Assembly: GCA_027886185.1 (NCBI GenBank)
Contig: WOAB01000568.1
Span: forward strand, 2,108,001-2,172,000
Reading direction: 5' to 3'
Length of the DNA stretch: 64,000 bases
DNA from: Rheum nobile
Taxonomy: Eukaryota; Streptophyta; Magnoliopsida; Caryophyllales; Polygonaceae
Numbering within the stretch: the stretch's first letter is position 1; every line of letters starts with the position of its first letter. Below, piece after piece: positions 1 to 9,428 of the stretch. The position numbers and the translations under genes were made by a program. The notes below the pieces were generated by a model, which was not told where the DNA came from, searched no databases, and saw only the letters and a program-made list of their open reading frames with translations.

Positions 1-957
1 TTATTTATATATACTAATAGTATAAATTGATGTTGATTCTAAATAAATCACTTTAACACATCATTTTCTTTTAATTGCTAGATTTTTGATATATATTGTG
101 CAAACAATATTGATCAAGTTTTTTATTCTTTTGTACCAATATTGTAACTTTATATCTAATATTATTCAATATTATAGTATATAGAAAATTTGACATTATT
201 ATAGTAATATAATACAATTGAATAAATTAAAATGAGAGTTTGGATCATATGGGGAGGGGGCTTAATGTGTAAAGTGGGGAGTAAGGATAACTATTGGATA
301 TGTTTGATCCAATGGCTCAGTTTATGACAAGGTTTTACACAGCCGGTGGCATTTTTGTGAATACTCTTTTATTTCATTTTACGTTTTTACCCCTCTGTAC
401 AAAATGGGATCTCTTTCTTCCTAGCGTTTTTCTGCTCACAAATCCGCTTCTTCTGCTCGCAAATCCGCCATTATTAATCTCATTCTTTGCTCTTCGATAC
501 TGCAGTTCGGCGAACATTTCATCTCCCACTATTAAAATCATGATGGATAAAAGGTATTTTCGTCTCATCTCCCTTCCTCAATGTATTATTTTTTCCGATT
601 TAGGGTTTGCACCTTGAATTTGTTGCGAGTATGTTGTTGAGAATCGATTTGTGTTTGCTCGCGCTTTTTGCGTGAATTTGTGATTAGCGTATCAAATTTA
701 TCATCTCTATTGTGATTCCTAATGTGTGAATTCGTTGTTTCATACCTTTCGTGTTTTGTGTTTGACGTTGGGATTGGGATGTTATTAGTCGTACACTTTT
801 GAATGAGCACAATTGTTACTTGTGCATTGTTCCTCTACCTTCTTATGTTTTGTATTCATTGTGCCTTTCTATTGTATTTTGTCATAGTTGTGCATCTCTT
901 TCAACGTTGTTACTTCTGCCATTACTTATGACTTTTTTTGTGAAGTTCTGTTGTGAT
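1..957. other. AT-rich host DNA with a possible gene 5' end
   Basis: This stretch is AT-rich and mostly unrecognised. Between about 360 and 553 it becomes pyrimidine-rich and looks like a plant 5' UTR. It ends in two in-frame ATGs at 540-545 followed by GAT AAA AG and a good splice donor (AG|GTATTT, donor at 554). T-rich, intron-like sequence follows. I cannot identify a product or a second exon, so a gene here is only a possibility. The open frames in both directions have no recognisable domain. Confidence 0.25.
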
Positions 958-1533
958 TAGAGTTGTCAAAAAATTACCGAACCCGTTTTACCGACCTGAC
1001 CAAAATTTTTGATAACCCGAAGTTATCGAACCCGAATTTATCGAGACCGAACCCGACCAACCCGATTAACGAATAAATGTGGAGTATTAATAAAATATAA
1101 TATAAAATAATATGATAAATGACATATAAATAATGATAATATGCTTAATATCCTAAAAAAACATTGTTGTACTTATATAATTTTTTATAATGTAAAAATT
1201 TATAAATTAATAAAAAAAAATTAAAAAAAAATTATGATTTTGGTCTACTAGGATCAATTACATTAAAATAATTAATATTATTATTATTATTTTAATCTAT
1301 TTCAAATTATTTTGACATAATTAAATTAGTTTTTAACTATTTAATAATGCTTAAATAGTGAACAAAATATTTAAAAAATTACGCTCTTGACCCGTTGGTT
1401 AACCCGAACCGCCCGCTGACCTGTATTGACCCGACCGGCTTGACCTGTTATTCGAAATGACCCGACCCGTTCTCAGCCCGAACCGAAAATAACCGAACCG
1501 AACCCGACTTGACCGACCCGATTGACAGCTCTA
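958..1533. mobile_element. hAT-type MITE
   Basis: A 576-bp non-coding element is bounded by 12-bp terminal inverted repeats (TAGAGTTGTCAA at the left, TTGACAGCTCTA at the right; one mismatch). It is flanked by an exact 8-bp direct repeat GTTGTGAT at 950-957 and 1534-1541. An 8-bp target duplication with TAGAGYTGTCAA-type ends is the signature of hAT elements. Subterminal tracts are rich in CCGAACCCGACC-like words in both halves, and the middle is A/T-rich with no ORF. It would depend on a hAT transposase elsewhere. Confidence 0.85.
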
Positions 1534-1541
1534 GTTGTGAT

Positions 1542-1913
1542 GAATTTGTTTGATTGTATTTTGTTGACCGTTGCCTCTACTGAATGATAGTTTGTGATGA
1601 ATGGGTTATTTTTTATGGTGCACCAACTCATGTTTATGCATGTAATCTGATGTCACACATAATAATTCCAATCACATGACCTAAGATGCAACCACCATTT
1701 TTTAGTGAAGTTTTGATTCGATAATTTATTAGTTGGACATAATTATTTTCCATGAACCAATTATCATTGTTGCTGATGTTTTGCTAACCCTTATTGTTGG
1801 TATCGTTTTGCTTATGTTTTTCTAAAAGTGATGCTAGCTTTTCTTTTCTTGGTGAATTAACTTTGCACAATAATGAAAGAAAATGAAGCCATAATGTACT
1901 TTAGACTACTAAC
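1542..1913. other. AT-rich DNA, no feature seen
   Basis: This spacer lies between the MITE and the putative solo LTR. I see no ORF with recognisable domains, no RNA gene and no clear repeat. Confidence 0.5.
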
Positions 1914-2790
1914 TGTTGGAGAGGAGTGTCTCTTCGTGATGAACCACAATGAACGCCGTCTTTAACACCAAAGGAATGGTTGAATCAACACCACGAAGAT
2001 GAGAACAACGATCAAATCAATGGCTTGGATATTAGATTAAATCGCGTTTAATACGCTTTCCGAATATTGTATTTCGACCCTCATACCTCTCCTCCAAGGA
2101 GATCCCAAAGCCTAAAGGGTTGCACGAAATCGACATGGGGATAAGACAACCAATCCGATATTGTTCTAAGCTTCTTGAATCAAGATCGAACACTTGGAGA
2201 CATTCGTGTTTATGTACTTTCGACTTAGATTACTTAGAATCGATTGATCAAGTTCGTAATCCCTTGAGAACACCCATGTGACCCTACATATAGAGTATGG
2301 GACGTTCCACACATCTTGGAGAAAAGGAAACGGGCGGTTAAAGCGGTTAAAACTGTTAAGAGAGCAAAACCGTCACTTATTGTACAAGAGCACTTTATAA
2401 CCCGAACCTCTTCTGAACCGGGCTATATTCTGAAGCAGAAATTCCAACACAGGTTTTATAACCCGCTTGACACGCGTGCGGGTTATAAACCCCAACTTTC
2501 TTCAGCGCGCGAATTTAACACGGACAAGGCATGTCCGGGTTATATACCCTGCTTCACCATGTTATCTCAATATGGATTAACATGTACATAACTTTTCCAA
2601 CCCGATTAATTCTTCGGATCACATGCTCCAAACTTTACACTCCAAAATATAAATTCAGAATCAAAGTTCGTTTACATGGGTGTGCACTCCACACACTCCT
2701 AACCCACGTTCTAACGACTCGATATCCCTTTGGCAATGTGAGAGTCCCGATAATACTAAAACGAACGTCGATTTACTAAAATCATCAACA
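1914..2790 (+). mobile_element. Probable solo LTR
   Basis: The segment starts TGTTGGAGAG and ends ATCAACA, the TG...CA form of an LTR. It is flanked by CTAAC (1909-1913) and CTGAC (2791-2795), a 5-bp duplication with one mismatch. Its base composition differs from the flanks: it is less AT-rich and carries several GGGTTATA-type words. A TATA-like stretch (ACATATAGAG) lies near 2285-2294. No second copy or internal region is in the window, which fits an LTR left after recombination. The orientation is inferred from the TATA-like site. The single TSD mismatch keeps this tentative. Confidence 0.45.
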
Positions 2791-2877
2791 CTGACTACAT
2801 ACCTATGATAAACTCATATGTATAGCTTTATGTTTTTAGCTCAACCACGTTAGTATAAATATTGCGAGTACCTGCTT

Positions 2878-3162
2878 ATGATTATGTTGTTGACTCGCCA
2901 AACCAAAATCCCCAAGTCAGCCAAAGCAAACCAATCCTGTATAGAAGGATGCACAACAAAGAAACAAAATCAATGTAACTGTAAAAACTCTAGGTGCTTG
3001 AAATTGTAAGTTTTGGAGGTCACGGTCTCTCATCCTTGTATTTATCAGTATAATCCCAAAGGTTTGCTTGAGGTAATATAACCTATTTTTAAGTATTGCA
3101 AGTGCTTTGCATCTGTAAGTTATTATGATGGTTGCAATTGCATTAATTGTCAAGATTGTAAA
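2878..3162 (+). pseudogene. CXC (CRC) domain fragment, CPP/TSO1-like
   Basis: In one frame, 2878-3005 reads through a short lead and then CNCKNSRCLKL, the first half of a CXC domain. After an 88-bp GTAAGT...TTTAAG interval, 3094-3162 continues with YCKCFASVSYYDGCNC and INCQDC, the second half of the same domain. CXC domains of plant CPP proteins (tesmin/TSO1-like) bind zinc and DNA and act in the nucleus. The intron boundary is imperfect: joining at the canonical GT/AG breaks the frame by one base, as if one G was lost at the donor. A stop follows at 3163. Only one of the usual two CXC repeats is seen. I read it as a decayed fragment; a functional exon pair with an unusual splice is less likely. 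Confidence 0.55.
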
Positions 3163-3601
3163 TAGTCCACAAAGGTCTCAGAAAAATAAGGTAATTTATG
3201 CAGCTATTTGACTGCAAACCTCAGGGATACTTGATTTATACTTTGTTTTTACTTGTGGTCTTTGTAAATTGTAACCAAACCAACCACCGTAAATGATCTT
3301 GTCTAAACTGGTATAAATGCAAAAGCTAGTATATATCTTAGTGCACATACAATATTATGCATTTTACGCACTTAAGTATGCACATTTTATAGTAAAACGT
3401 GGACTTTAGGCACTTAATTACAAACTATTTAAATACTTCATAAATAAGATTCATGACAATTGGTATGTCATCTTCATCTGTTGTTGATGCGTGTTGTCTA
3501 ATTTTGTCAATTTTGATGATGTGTATGTTTTCTCATTGAATAATGAGTTAGACAACAATGATAATTGTCATTGAAATCTCCCAAGAGAAAAATCACTTCA
3601 A
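3163..3601. other. AT-rich spacer with stray repeat units
   Basis: There are no coding features. Around 3340-3425 there are two or three diverged units of the same type as the tandem array at 4147-4378 (words such as TATGCACATTTTATA and CTTTAGGCACTTAATTA). Confidence 0.4.
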
Positions 3602-3672
3602 AGCCTATTAGCTCAAAAGGAAGAGCAATGTGTTTGTTTCACATTATGTGGGTTCGAATCCCACATAGGCTA
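3602..3672 (+). tRNA. tRNA-like cloverleaf, anticodon TGT (Thr) if real
   Basis: The 71-nt sequence folds into a full cloverleaf. The 7-bp acceptor pairs AGCCTAT with ATAGGCT. The D stem pairs GCTC with GAGC around AAAAGGAA. The anticodon stem pairs ATGTG with CACAT around loop TTTGTTT. The T stem pairs GTGGG with CCCAC around TTCGAAT. The A box (TAGCTCAAAAGG) and B box (GGTTCGAATCC) of an internal pol III promoter are both present. Odd points are a first base A, a 3-nt variable region and T after the anticodon instead of A. It could be a diverged tRNA-Thr gene or the head of a tRNA-derived SINE. A related, more decayed copy lies on the other strand at 3974-4044. Confidence 0.5.
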
Positions 3673-3973
3673 TGCGAGTAAATTCATGGTTCCACCCGTT
3701 GCAATAGCCTCCACAAGCTTAATACTTACATGATTATGTTTTTGCGTCTACTTTAGCAAATTTTATCAATCACATATCGTGAATAAGCAATTTTCCGATT
3801 AGTAGCATCATATATATAAGAAAAAGTATCAATTTTGGGTTTTATTTTCATACTATAGATGTACAGGAATGAAATTAAACATTCTCTCTAAATAATATTG
3901 TTATAGATTTAACATATTATTGATTGTAAAATGAAACATATTCTAATATTTTAGATATCACAAGCATGATTTG

Positions 3974-4044
3974 TAGCCTATGAGGAATTCGAACCCACAT
4001 CCATGTGTATCAACACAATGCTCTATCATTTGAGCTAATAGGAT
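3974..4044 (-). pseudogene. Decayed tRNA-like sequence
   Basis: Read on the minus strand, this 71-nt sequence is clearly related to the tRNA-like sequence at 3602-3672. It shares TATTAGCTCAAA, GAGCATTGTG, GATGTGGGTTCGAAT and CATAGGCTA. Acceptor and T-stem pairs are partly broken (GTGGG against TCCTC), so it is unlikely to make a working tRNA. The two copies form a loose inverted pair separated by 301 bp of AT-rich DNA (3673-3973) in which I see nothing else. Confidence 0.5.
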
Positions 4045-4146
4045 ATGACAAAATCAAATATTTGAACCTACTACACTTTATACAAAGCACATTCAAACTT
4101 AAATAGAAGCATATATCACAAAATTAGCAAATAATTCATCAAATTA

Positions 4147-4378
4147 CTTAATTACGCACATTTCATATGAGGAAATACACTTTAGACAATTAATTATGCA
4201 CATTTAATAACAAACAATATTATACACTTCAAGAACTTAAGTATGCACATTAAATATCACCATATGCACTTTAGGTACTTAATTAAGCACATTTGATATG
4301 AAGACATGCACTTTTAAGCACTTCATTACGCACATTTAATAGCAAGACATCACTATGCGATTTAGACACTTACGTATG
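4147..4378. repeat. Degenerate ~45-bp tandem array (left part)
   Basis: About five diverged units of 41-48 bp, each beginning TTAATTA/TTAAGTATGCACATTTAATA and ending in ACACTTTAGGCAC-like sequence. The array runs up to the copia insertion site and resumes on the other side of it at 58603 with TATGCACATCTAATATTAAG. The original array was therefore split by the 54-kb insertion. It has no coding capacity. Confidence 0.6.
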
Positions 4379-5291
4379 TGTTGAATTCCTTAGGTTTTGA
4401 TAGTAACAAACATTCAGATAATCTGATAACTAAGTGTTTCAGGAACAAGACAATTGTCACAGGGAACCATGGCAGCGAAGGATTGTAGAGGGAACAAAGC
4501 CTTCACCACATGCTTTGTTACCTCTCAAGGAACATCAGAGACGGACAACAATCAAGCTGCGAATGGAAGCAAGATATTCAGCGTGAAGATTATGGAGACA
4601 ATCCTAGAAGATCACGCGGTTAAGGATAGAGATTTTGGCTGGAAGGATCTCGCCGAAGAGAAGATTTGGAGAGAGAATCTGAATGTGTTATCTTAGGAAA
4701 TCTTTCCTAAGATAATATATTTGGAGAGAGAAGGATTTTATCTTTATCCGATTTCGTTATCTTAGGAAATTCTTTCCTTAGATAATATCGGCTGATAAGA
4801 TAATATTCTTCAAATCATTTAAATATCTTCTTGTTACCAAGTTTAGAAAAGATTTTATCTTGTTACGATTAGGGTTTAGTCGAGTTGTATTTATAGAAGT
4901 GTGGATTCATTTCTATGTATGCATCGACGACGACGAACTGTGAGCATAAGAGAACAAAAAGGAGAGTGAAGTTGTTTGTGAGTCTTTGAGGGTTGAGTTC
5001 GGATTCATCGTTGTAGGAGTGATCTTCGAATCTAGCTGGGTAGTCTAGGGTTTGGAGTCCATGCTACAAGTGTAATCGAACAAGAAATCAATAGGACAAG
5101 TAGACGCTTTAAAATCCTCTCAAGCGAGAAGCTTGAAGGTAGTGGTTTTTCTTTGATTAGCTAGTTGGCTAATTAGGGTTTCCACTATACATCGTGAGTT
5201 CGTTTCTTATCTTTCTTGCTATAATATTCTGTTGCACCTTCTGTGGGAACAAAGTCTTTGTTCCCTCAAAGGTAACTCTAACGATCCAACA
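4379..5291 (+). repeat. Copia 5' LTR
   Basis: The 913-bp LTR is matched closely by the split 3' LTR (24258-24597 plus 58025-58602). A TATA-like TATTTATAG at 4888-4896 probably marks the promoter. Near the 3' end (5245-5265) lies a perfect 10-bp inverted repeat, GGGAACAAAG then CTTTGTTCCC with one base between. The word GGGAACA recurs throughout the element. A short tandem-like pair, TCTTAGGAAA...TTTCCTAAGATAATAT, lies at 4690-4790. Confidence 0.9.
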
Positions 5292-5293
5292 AT

Positions 5294-5305
5294 TGGTATC
5301 AGAGC
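5294..5305 (+). other. Copia primer-binding site (initiator Met tRNA)
   Basis: TGGTATCAGAGC starts two bases after the 5' LTR. It is complementary to the 3' end of plant initiator methionine tRNA, the usual primer for minus-strand synthesis in plant copia and chromovirus elements. Confidence 0.9.
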
Positions 5306-5320
5306 CTGGTGCTCTAGATT

Positions 5321-7318
5321 GTGTTCGTTACAGACTTTGCAGGAAAGATTTCGTCAAACAATGCTATTGGAGATTCATTCTGGAAGCCTCCGACTCTGAA
5401 GGCCGGAGAATATGACTGGTGGGTGGAACAAATCGAGTCCCATATTTGTTCCCTCGATGGACAGATATGGCGAGTCATTGAAGTTGGCCCTATAACCATT
5501 TTGAATGATAAAGATGCTACGAAGCCAAAGGCGAAAGTAGACTACAGTGATGATGACTGGAAGAAGCTGGAAAAGAACATCAGAGCCAAGAAGATCCTTC
5601 ATATGGCCTTGCTCCCCTCGGATCTCAAGAAAATCATGGGATACAAGACTGCCAAGGAGATCTGGGATGCTCTAAAATGCCTTCATCATGGAAATGAAGA
5701 TGCTAAGAAAAATAGGATTCTTTCCTTGATGAAAGAGTACGATCAGATCTCTCAGGGGAATGATGAGCATATTCAGGAATTCTACTCCAGATTCCAAGGG
5801 ATAGTAGGCCAGCTTGAGTTCCTTGATGAAGAAATGCCAGACTGGAAGCTCACTCATCATTTCATGCAAGGCCTCAACTCTCAGTGGGATGCTATTGCCC
5901 TTGCCTTATACTCTCAGACGGATGTTAAGACTCTCACTATGGAAGAGGTTGTTGCGAAGCTTGAAAGCAACGCCTCTGTCTACAATCACAAGATGAACAA
6001 GAAAGGAGAGGAGAAGGCTAAAAGCATAGCCTTAAAGGTGAAACGTGCCTTTGACTTATCTCAAGTCGAAGATGAAGATGAGGATGGTGATGAAGATGTT
6101 GCTCTCATCACTAGAGCCATGAAGAAGATATGGTCTCGAAACAAGGACACACTGGGTTCCTCCGAAGGGAACAGAGACATGAAGGATGTCGTTTGTTACC
6201 ACTGTCAAAACAAGGGACATCTTGCCAGAAACTGCTTCAAGAAAAAGGCAGGTCTTCCTCCGGCTCATGAAGGAAAGCAAGCAATGGTCGCAACCTGGGG
6301 TGACTCAGACTCAGATGACGAAGAATCGTCACACTCAAGGAATGTCTGCTTAATGGCCGTAGAAGACACCGATGAACCAAAAGGCGGGCTGCACAAGGAT
6401 GAGGTAACTGAATCTGATCTCATCTCAAGTTTGAAAAGTAAGTCAAAAGAAAGCTTAATTTCCTTCATTAAGAAACTTATTCATGAGAATAGTCTTTTCA
6501 GTGAGCAAATTGAAGAAAAGGATGAATCGATCTCATGTTTGATCGAAGAAAATAAAGGTTGGGCAGAAAAAGTGCTCAAACTTGAGAAGGTCTCATCCTC
6601 TTCTCTAAGTCCTTGCATTAAGTGTCCTAAACTCACTGAGAAGATCGTGTCTCTGGAATCCTCTGTCTCCTCACTTGAGTCCGAGTCATTAATGTTAAAA
6701 CTAGGTAATGCAAAACTGTCTAGTGATTTATCTAAACTCAATGAGGAACAGAAGGACAAACCAAAAGGTATTGTTTTTGTTGCAGCCAAGAATGAAAAGA
6801 AAACTGAAAAGAAGGAAGTACCTCGCTTTGGAATTGGCTATCAACCTAAGCTTCCTGTTGATGGCACCAAGTCCAAAAGCTCTAAAGTCGAAGGAAAACA
6901 GCCAGTGCAAGAAAAAGGGGAAAGTTCCTCGAGAGGGAACAATCGCAAAGACTGTTCAAATTCGACTCATGGGAACAAGGCTTGGTACCATGGACAGAAA
7001 GCTCATGCCATTTGGTTGAAGCAATCTCAAAGCGATAAGTCCAATAATATTGATTTTCATTCTAGGATTACTAACAAAACAATTTGGCCTGGACAAAGCA
7101 AGTATGTTGATCTAAAATGTCAAAGGGTCTGTTGGTATTGTGGGCACTTTGGTCACTACAAACAAGAGTGTCTCCTGAAGCAACACAATGAGGAACTGGC
7201 TCGCACTACTAGGGAAAGAATGAATGTTGAACCTCCAAAAATCAATACGTTGCTCCCACACTCAGAAAGCCTAAGCTTGTCTGGGTTCGCAAGAACTAAC
7301 TCTTTCTGTGCATGCTGA
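5321..7318 (+). CDS. gag: Copia Gag polyprotein, start codon unclear
   Basis: A 665-codon open frame encodes the capsid-type Gag of a copia element. Residues ~20-250 match the copia-type gag domain (WKPPTLKAGEYDWW near the start, GNDEHIQEFYSRF, then HHFMQGL). CYHCQNKGHLARNC at ~292-305 is a CCHC zinc knuckle for RNA binding. Residues ~375-510 are charged and coiled-coil-like. CWYCGHFGHYKQEC at ~604-617 is a second knuckle, a Sirevirus trait. The frame opens after TAG (5315-5317) with GTG, and the first in-frame ATG is at 5603, inside the capsid domain, so the true start has been lost or is non-AUG. In the +1 frame, 7270-7299 encodes PKLVWVRKN and a stop, which looks like the original C-terminus after a late frameshift. 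It is otherwise uninterrupted. Confidence 0.85.
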   Translation: MFVTDFAGKISSNNAIGDSFWKPPTLKAGEYDWWVEQIESHICSLDGQIWRVIEVGPITILNDKDATKPKAKVDYSDDDWKKLEKNIRAKKILHMALLPSDLKKIMGYKTAKEIWDALKCLHHGNEDAKKNRILSLMKEYDQISQGNDEHIQEFYSRFQGIVGQLEFLDEEMPDWKLTHHFMQGLNSQWDAIALALYSQTDVKTLTMEEVVAKLESNASVYNHKMNKKGEEKAKSIALKVKRAFDLSQVEDEDEDGDEDVALITRAMKKIWSRNKDTLGSSEGNRDMKDVVCYHCQNKGHLARNCFKKKAGLPPAHEGKQAMVATWGDSDSDDEESSHSRNVCLMAVEDTDEPKGGLHKDEVTESDLISSLKSKSKESLISFIKKLIHENSLFSEQIEEKDESISCLIEENKGWAEKVLKLEKVSSSSLSPCIKCPKLTEKIVSLESSVSSLESESLMLKLGNAKLSSDLSKLNEEQKDKPKGIVFVAAKNEKKTEKKEVPRFGIGYQPKLPVDGTKSKSSKVEGKQPVQEKGESSSRGNNRKDCSNSTHGNKAWYHGQKAHAIWLKQSQSDKSNNIDFHSRITNKTIWPGQSKYVDLKCQRVCWYCGHFGHYKQECLLKQHNEELARTTRERMNVEPPKINTLLPHSESLSLSGFARTNSFCAC

Positions 7319-8494
7319 AGTGAGGAAAGTTTCCGGTATTTCGATTGTACGTATTGGTTACCTCACAGGGAACAAAGCAAGTCTCACCTCACTTCTAAAG
7401 GCTTCATGGGACTCAAACAACCTGGTGAATCAAGGTATGGGAAAAATTTGTGATTATAAGCACTAATATCTGGTTGTTTCCTGATCAACATTCAGATACC
7501 ATGCATATCAAGATAAGACATCTTCTCTTACGGAAATGTAAGGAGAAAGGGGTTAGCTTCCACGGATCTCTGCGGAACCAAGGCTTAAATCGCTAACTTT
7601 CTCACTAAGGCACCAAATGGGGAACCCTGCATCCAATTTCATACGAAGCCTGGTTTGTTCCCTCTACTAAATGTCTATCTGTTGTGTTCCCTCGATGATT
7701 GGCTAAATTACATGATAAAGTGTGAAAGTTTAATCATCGTGTCTTGATCTGTATTCTTTCTCCTGGTTATCAAATAAACAACTGGCTTAGATCTATGCTC
7801 TTGCTTCACTTATGTGTTGAATTTCTTGCATGATCATCTATGCTATCACAATAACACATGAATCAGCTTTCTTTCGGCCCAAAAGAGTCAACTTGATGCA
7901 TTGTTCCCTCATTATAAGGCCATATGATTGTTGACTCTACAGCTTACCCTAGCCTTCATGCTTAATGCTTCCTATGAGCCCCTCTAATCATTCACATCTG
8001 GGAGCCTCTCATGCATGATTAAAAGTTATCAAAAATGTCATATGTTTTTTCGTGTGCTGTTCTTTGTACCCTCACTGGTAACTATCCCCAAGCACCACAC
8101 ATTACTACTTTCTTTTGGTTTGGCGGGATAACGAATCGTCTCTATAGGACTTACTGCTGTGAGTTGATTGATGTGACAGGGAGTTATGTTTTGTGCCTGC
8201 CGTTGGGAAGTGTTGAGAATTTAGGGTTGATTTGATGGCTGTGAAACTAAATGGGCCTTGTGTTAGGGTTCAGTTGAATTTGGACGAGATTCTGAAAGTT
8301 TATTTTGGGAAGTTGAAGATTGTGATGATTATCCTTTGGAAACTAAGAAGATATGAATTTATCTATGACAACTGAAAAGATCTCGTGGTGAATATAAATA
8401 TCGGCTCTCCAGGTATTTCCCTCTCACTATTCCCTTCATCCTCTTCGATTGCCTATACACTCTCTTGTCTTCCCAAATCTCTTACCTCTAAAAA
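7319..8494 (+). other. Copia internal region lacking pol
   Basis: Protease, integrase, RT and RNase H should sit here in a complete copia element. I see no DSG protease, no HHCC or DDE integrase and no YVDD RT motif in any frame. The stretch has many stops and holds several GGGAACA/TGTTCCC words (about 7368, 7656, 7685 and 7902). It leads into the promoter-proximal sequence of the accessory ORF. The 66-codon frame at 8035 has no recognisable content. Confidence 0.7.
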
Positions 8495-8810
8495 ATGGCC
8501 TCTCACTCCAACCTCCCCACCGCCGTCACCGAGGATCTTCAAATCCTCCTTAATAAACTCTCGGCGATGGGAACTGACCCAGCCCTACTAGCCGCCATCA
8601 CTCAGTCTCTACCCTCCTCCTCAAACACACCATCATCCCCTCCGGAAGCCACCAAAGTCACTCCTCCACCATCACCAACACCAGACAAACTCATCATGGT
8701 CCCTTACACAGCCCCACCTTCTTCAACTCCTGAACCCGCTCCTCAAAACCCTAACCCTAAACCATCCCCGGCCGCTCCAACCGCAACCTCCTCAAACGAA
8801 AGGGAGGAAG
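8495..8810 (+). pseudogene. Copia accessory ORF, N-terminal piece
   Basis: ATG at 8495 sits in a good plant context (AAAAATGGC). The first 105 codons encode a Ser/Pro/Thr-rich protein after a short leader (MASHSNLPTAVTEDLQILL). The frame is cut at 8810 by the CACTA insertion and resumes in phase at 14037. Later pieces carry a domain of the 'putative plant transposon protein' type. The function of these 3' ORFs in Sireviruses is not settled; some are called env-like, but I see no signal peptide or membrane segment here. Confidence 0.6.
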
Positions 8811-8820
8811 CATTAGTGGA

Positions 8821-9186
8821 AAAAATCCTTTTAGAGGCGGGCCTTTTGACACTTATTGCGGCGAACACCAATCGCCGCAACTGAGGGGGCTGCAACAAGT
8901 AGGAAAGCTTTTTGAGGCGGGCTATATACGCCTCTACAAGTGGCTTTTAGAGGCGGGCCTCCATAGGCCCGCCTCTAAAAGTGCCTCACATTGGCACCAA
9001 AGTGAGGCACTTTTAGAGGCGGGCCTTTGGAGGCCCGCCTCTAAAAGCCACTTGTAGAGGCGGGCCTCCATAGGCCCGCCTCAACAAGTGCCTCACATGG
9101 CGCCGTAGTGAGGCACTTATTGAGGCGGGCCTTTGGAGGCCCGCCTCCATAGGCCCGCCTCTAAAAGCCTCAACAATTCGAGCCTG
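8821..9186. repeat. CACTA left subterminal repeats
   Basis: About a dozen copies of TTTTAGAGGCGGGCC or its complement, often as back-to-back inverted pairs separated by a few bases (for example near 8943-8980 and 9010-9050). Such arrays bind the CACTA transposase. Each inverted pair could also form a strong hairpin. The 74-codon minus-strand frame here is only repeat. Confidence 0.8.
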
Positions 9187-9290
9187 ACTCGGCCGAGTCA
9201 TGGGCCGAGTCAGGCTCGGTTTATTGTATTTCAACAATTCAAGCCTAACTCGACCCAGAACTCGGCCGAGTCAGGCTCAAATTGTTGAAA
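9187..9290. repeat. Nested palindromes with CTCGGCCGAG core
   Basis: This segment contains two copies of a GACTCGGCCGAGTC palindrome and an ATTTCAACAATTC/AAATTGTTGAAAT inverted pair enclosing them. It lies between the subterminal repeats and the 3' end of the CACTA gene and may form a foldback. Confidence 0.6.
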
Positions 9291-9428
9291 TACCATACAC
9301 ACAGATAAGCAGAATAATATACATCAATACAACAGATCGATTTCATTCACAGAATAATATAACAGATTTCACCAGAGTACAGTCAGATTCTCAACAACAG
9401 TATATATACAGGACAAGTACAAACAAGT

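Noticed and set aside
294..617. 107-codon frame at the left end
   Set aside because: It spans UTR-like pyrimidine-rich sequence, has no domain, and conflicts with the splice-donor-like site at 554.
8821..9186. CRISPR-like regular repeats
   Set aside because: The repeats are in both orientations, spacers are not unique and uniform, and the context is a plant CACTA terminus.
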